The notes beneath the pieces were generated by a model that saw nothing but the letters and a program-made list of their open reading frames with translations, had not been told where the DNA came from and did no database searches. Position numbers and translations under genes: made by a program. This document shows positions 60,880 through 64,000 of a DNA stretch of 64,000 bases, piece after piece (position 1 is the stretch's first letter; each line of letters opens with the position of its first letter). Source of the stretch: Cenococcum geophilum 1.58 (taxonomy: Eukaryota > Ascomycota > Dothideomycetes > Gloniales > Gloniaceae); assembly GCA_001692895.1 (NCBI GenBank), contig KV748219.1, forward strand, positions 868,001 through 932,000, in the 5' to 3' direction.

Positions 60880-63600
60880 TTAAAGACTAAGCGTAGAAGA
60901 ATTACCGTTGGTTATCTAATAGGTAGGGCATATAGAGAATATACCGTTCTAGCATAAGGTTATTAACCTCTACCTTTAGCGAATTATGCTTTAGACCTAC
61001 CTATAGCTTAATAACTTTAAGCCACGCGATAAGTAGGTACGCACTTTACGTCGGCTTATATTTAGAAAAGGTAACACTCTTCTTATTACCTATATAGGCT
61101 TTAGTAAAAGCCTAATCTTTTACGCGTATTCTGTCCTTATAGGGAAAATTACTATTTAGATAATCCCGTTAAATAAACTAGGTAATAAGCAGCTGGATAA
61201 TATTAAGAAAATAGATAGCTCTTATCCGGTTCTTATTAACGCTAAGATAAAAAGTTAGGAGAAGTCTCTAATTGCAAAGATCTGGGAGGGGGCGTATATA
61301 TATATACTTCTTAGACCTAAGTAGGCGTCAATAAAGTCATTTTAGGATACCTTAAAGGAGCTAGAGTTGCAGTCTTAGATTAGGCTAGTTGCAATTAATA
61401 ATTGTCATCTTATAAAGGAATAGGAAGGCTTTTAACCGGCCTACTTAATACTAGGTAAGCTGCGGATAATCCTCCGCCTAAGTATAGTCTGGTTTACCTA
61501 TTTTATAACTCTTAATAAAAAGGCAGAGAAACTAGTCCTATCGCGCGCTAGGTTTTAAGCAGTTAGCTATTATCTATACCAGACTAAGGTTATAAGAACA
61601 TCTATTAATCGTCTAAATATGTCTATATATATATAACCAACTCCTAAAGGAAAGGTAGACTTATAGGAAAACCTATACTTTTTATTAGATAACTATATAA
61701 ACGGCGACGGAGTACCTATACCTAAACAGATACTAAAGACGATAGTCTTTATTAATAGTTATATATCTATTTAGTAGGTAGTAGAGTATCTCTAGAATAT
61801 GCTACTCTAAAAGTCTAAGGCGTATATAAAAGGAACAAACAACAACAATAAGGCCTTTTATATTAGTAGCGTAATCTAGGAGTTTACCGCTACTATATAA
61901 GAGTATAATCGCAACTAGCGGTATACAGAGTTTAAGAAGCCCTTCTCTATTATCCAAATTATAATAGCTATAACCTTACTTAGTATAGGCGTAAATGTCG
62001 CAGATATTAAGTGTATAATTATTTAGAGGTTTCTAATTATAAATAGCCTAGGCGATATATAGCAGCGAATCGGTTAAGGCGGATAAGGGAAGAATCGCAC
62101 TAGTATAGGTTATATCTTCCTACCGTACTAGGCATTTAATATAGAGGGGGTAGATAAGCCAGAACGGAAACCACTACCACTGCTATATGCAGAGCCGCCA
62201 ACCCAGGCGCCTTAAAGAGGACGTAATAGCTTACCTACCAGATATAGACAGAGTAAACTTATCTAGAGTACTATACCTAGCGATATTAGCGATGCAGAGA
62301 GTATTACCTTGGAGAAATCGGCCGTAAGTTATAATTCTGCACCTATAGCTAATAGTAACCTTCCGTTCTAGATAAGGGCTAAAATAGCTAGTCGTAAGAA
62401 GCTATTAGCTAAATAGAAGGATATAATAAATAGTAAATATTATTAAAAGGCCTTCCTTACCTTTTTAGGAGAGGATAGGTTACTACCAGCAGTCTTAAAC
62501 TATGTTATTCGCGCGCTAACTAATTAGTACTATAATTAATATAACCCTTTACTATTTCCTAAGTTTACGTCAGCCCCTAAAGCACTAGCACTACTTTATT
62601 AGCTAAGGGCTAGCACCCAGCCTAATATTACATTAGGATTTATTAATAATTAGGCTATTAAGTAGGTAGAGTTAATATACACTAGCAAATATTAACGCTT
62701 CCCTATACTATCGTCTGTATTTATAAAAGAGAAGTATTGCTAGTAGCTTGCGTATTTATATAATAGGAAAACGCCTAATACCTTCTAGGAGACACTTATA
62801 ATAGATTCCCTAGAAAGTATAGCTCCTCTACTTATCTTATAGCAATATTACAATACCTATAGCAATTAGTTAATTAAGCAACTAAAGAGTATAGTTAAGG
62901 CAGTTAGGAGTACCTATAAAAATAATCTAGCGCAGAAACAGGTAAAAGATACTTAGAGTGGGGCCTTAGTAGTACGCGAGTTGCTAAAGCAGCTGTCTAT
63001 ACCGGCGGAGTATACTACGTATATTTAGCAACGGGACAATAGCCTTACCGTCTAGGTTACTATACAAAAGGTAGTATAGAGCGTAGTAGGCTTACCAGCT
63101 TCGCCATTTAGAAGTTAGGTTACTGGCAGGATTAGCGCGCTAGGCTCTTTACCTAATACTCCACTTCTAGCTATACCGGAGGGTATTAAACGCGCGGCGT
63201 AGGTACTTAAGGATATTCGGAGACTAATCTCTATACCTATAATATATAGTATATCCGCTATAGGCTTTTAGAATGTCGCTGCTCCTAACGCTTAGAATAC
63301 TGCAGTTCTTAACTCCTAGGATACAGCCAGTCTTAATTCTTAAGTCGTCGCTATTCTTAATTCTTAGCCCGCCGTTCTAGCTGTATCCCAGTTATAGGTA
63401 GTCTTAATACCTAGCCGAAAAAGATAAGCTAGTAACCAAAGGGACTTACCTACTAAACGTTAGATAGTTATATAGAAGAGGAATATAAATGCAGATATAG
63501 TACTTATATTTACTCCAAAAACTAAATCTAGGTATATTAGGAAAGTAATACTAAGAGGTAAAGAGAATTTCCTTATAGAATCGTAGATAGAGATAGCTTA
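60880..63600 (+). pseudogene. RecQ-type ATP-dependent DNA helicase, decayed (telomere-linked-helicase-like)
   Basis: One plus-strand frame shows the superfamily 2 motifs in order: a Walker A region at 61088-61121 (YIGFSKSLIF, family TGxGKSxxF), Ia-like IIPLNKLG near 61160, a DExH-type block AINNCHLIKE at about 61388-61420 (acidic pair now N N), a SAT-type block near 61500, ASN-rich spacing, LLSIGVNVADIKCII near 61980-62030 (family GMGIDxPDVRxVI), and a QRIG-GG-GKNR block at 62062-62092 (motif VI, QxxGRxGR). The C-terminal 1.4 kb is less conserved and includes a short repeat of LNSQ/AQNTAVLNSQ type near 63280-63370. Many stops fit RIP. Such helicases are known from subtelomeres of several fungi. 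The start is uncertain. Confidence 0.75.
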
Positions 63601-63611
63601 GGGTTTTATAT

Positions 63612-63835
63612 AATGGCGCGTTCTAATTAGTCTAGGAGTTAGTAGGAGTTAACAGGAGTTAGTAGGAGTCGGTAGGAGTTAGTAGGAGTTTACGTAGTAA
63701 ATTTTATATAAAATCTTACCTATTAACCCACGACCTCTACTTAAAATACTATAACGTATTCTAATTAGCCTAAGAGTTTATAGAAGTCTTTTAATTAGTC
63801 TAGGAGTTTACAGGAGTTTTTAGAAGTTTTACGCT
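63612..63835. repeat. Right flanking repeat cluster of the helicase unit
   Basis: GGCGCGTTCTAATTAGTC, then at least five tandem copies of TAGGAGTTAG/TAGGAGTTAA (63634-63690), and a second group at 63757-63825 with CTAATTAGCCTAAGAGTTTA. These are the reverse complement of the left cluster words. Confidence 0.75.
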
Positions 63836-64000
63836 AGTGATTTAATTAATAATATAAGGTAAATAAGTATTAAATTATGGTAAATATCTATAAAGGTAAA
63901 GTAGATAAGCTAGTACTTACAGTTATCTACACCCCCATTTCTCTCTATAACACTAATACCAACAATTTTTTTTAAAAATTATTTATAATAACTCCCTTTA
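63836..64000. other. AT-rich end of window, nothing recognised
   Basis: No TIR, LTR or gene is visible before the window ends, so the right border of the helicase unit is not seen. Confidence 0.5.

Noticed and set aside
1-64000. tRNA, rRNA, CRISPR arrays, bacterial-type promoters or operons
   Set aside because: None seen. The sequence is fungal-type nuclear repeat DNA and short AT-rich look-alikes are expected by chance.

Overview
The window looks like an AT-rich, gene-poor compartment of a filamentous ascomycete (Pezizomycotina) genome. Almost everything is transposon sequence with the mark of repeat-induced point mutation (RIP): CpA/TpG are depleted, TpA is very frequent, stops crowd every frame, and paired repeats differ almost only by C-to-T and G-to-A transitions. 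I see no intact host gene, tRNA, rRNA or CRISPR array. The species cannot be read from the sequence.

The layout is a nested stack of elements, most of them dated by target-site duplications (TSDs). An old Ty3/gypsy pol fragment (Z; 1-478, 2474-3103, 17303 to about 17640) holds a pogo/Fot1-type DNA transposon (481-2471, TSD TA) and a family I gypsy element A (3104-17297, TSD GAACT). The pogo element carries a 183-bp un-RIPped insert between TTAA sites. A in turn holds a family II gypsy element B on the minus strand (3404-11421, TSD CTATA). Next comes a LINE-like sequence (about 17640-18358, 34389-35180, 49584-50172). It is split by family II element D (18359-34383, minus, TSD GATAG) and family I element E (35181-49578). 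D itself contains a fold-back MITE (24946-25712, TSD TA) and a complete family II element C on the plus strand (25935-33898, TSD GTTAA).

Element E holds a tandem TA-flanked non-autonomous element (39101-40213). It also shows a probable assembly fault: a 25-N gap, 3.5 kb of un-RIPped foreign-looking sequence (41276-44773), then a practically identical repeat of 3,574 bp of E (37677-41250 equals 44774-48347).

Further right are a truncated family I copy (50173-50541), an unrecognised decayed reading frame (50542 to about 51010), and a family II LTR plus gag fragment (to about 52330). A Tc1/mariner element (52614-59913, TSD TA) follows, with its transposase split by a third gypsy family, element G (53664-59624, TSD TAGAG). 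The window ends in a decayed RecQ-type helicase gene (about 60880-63600) flanked on both sides by inverted clusters of an ACTCCT-containing repeat, resembling telomere-linked helicase units.

There is no operon logic. The story is serial insertion, silencing by RIP, and a few islands (2177-2359, MITE ends, 41276-44773, 52331-52611, 59916-60240) that escaped mutation and so are younger, single-copy, or misplaced.
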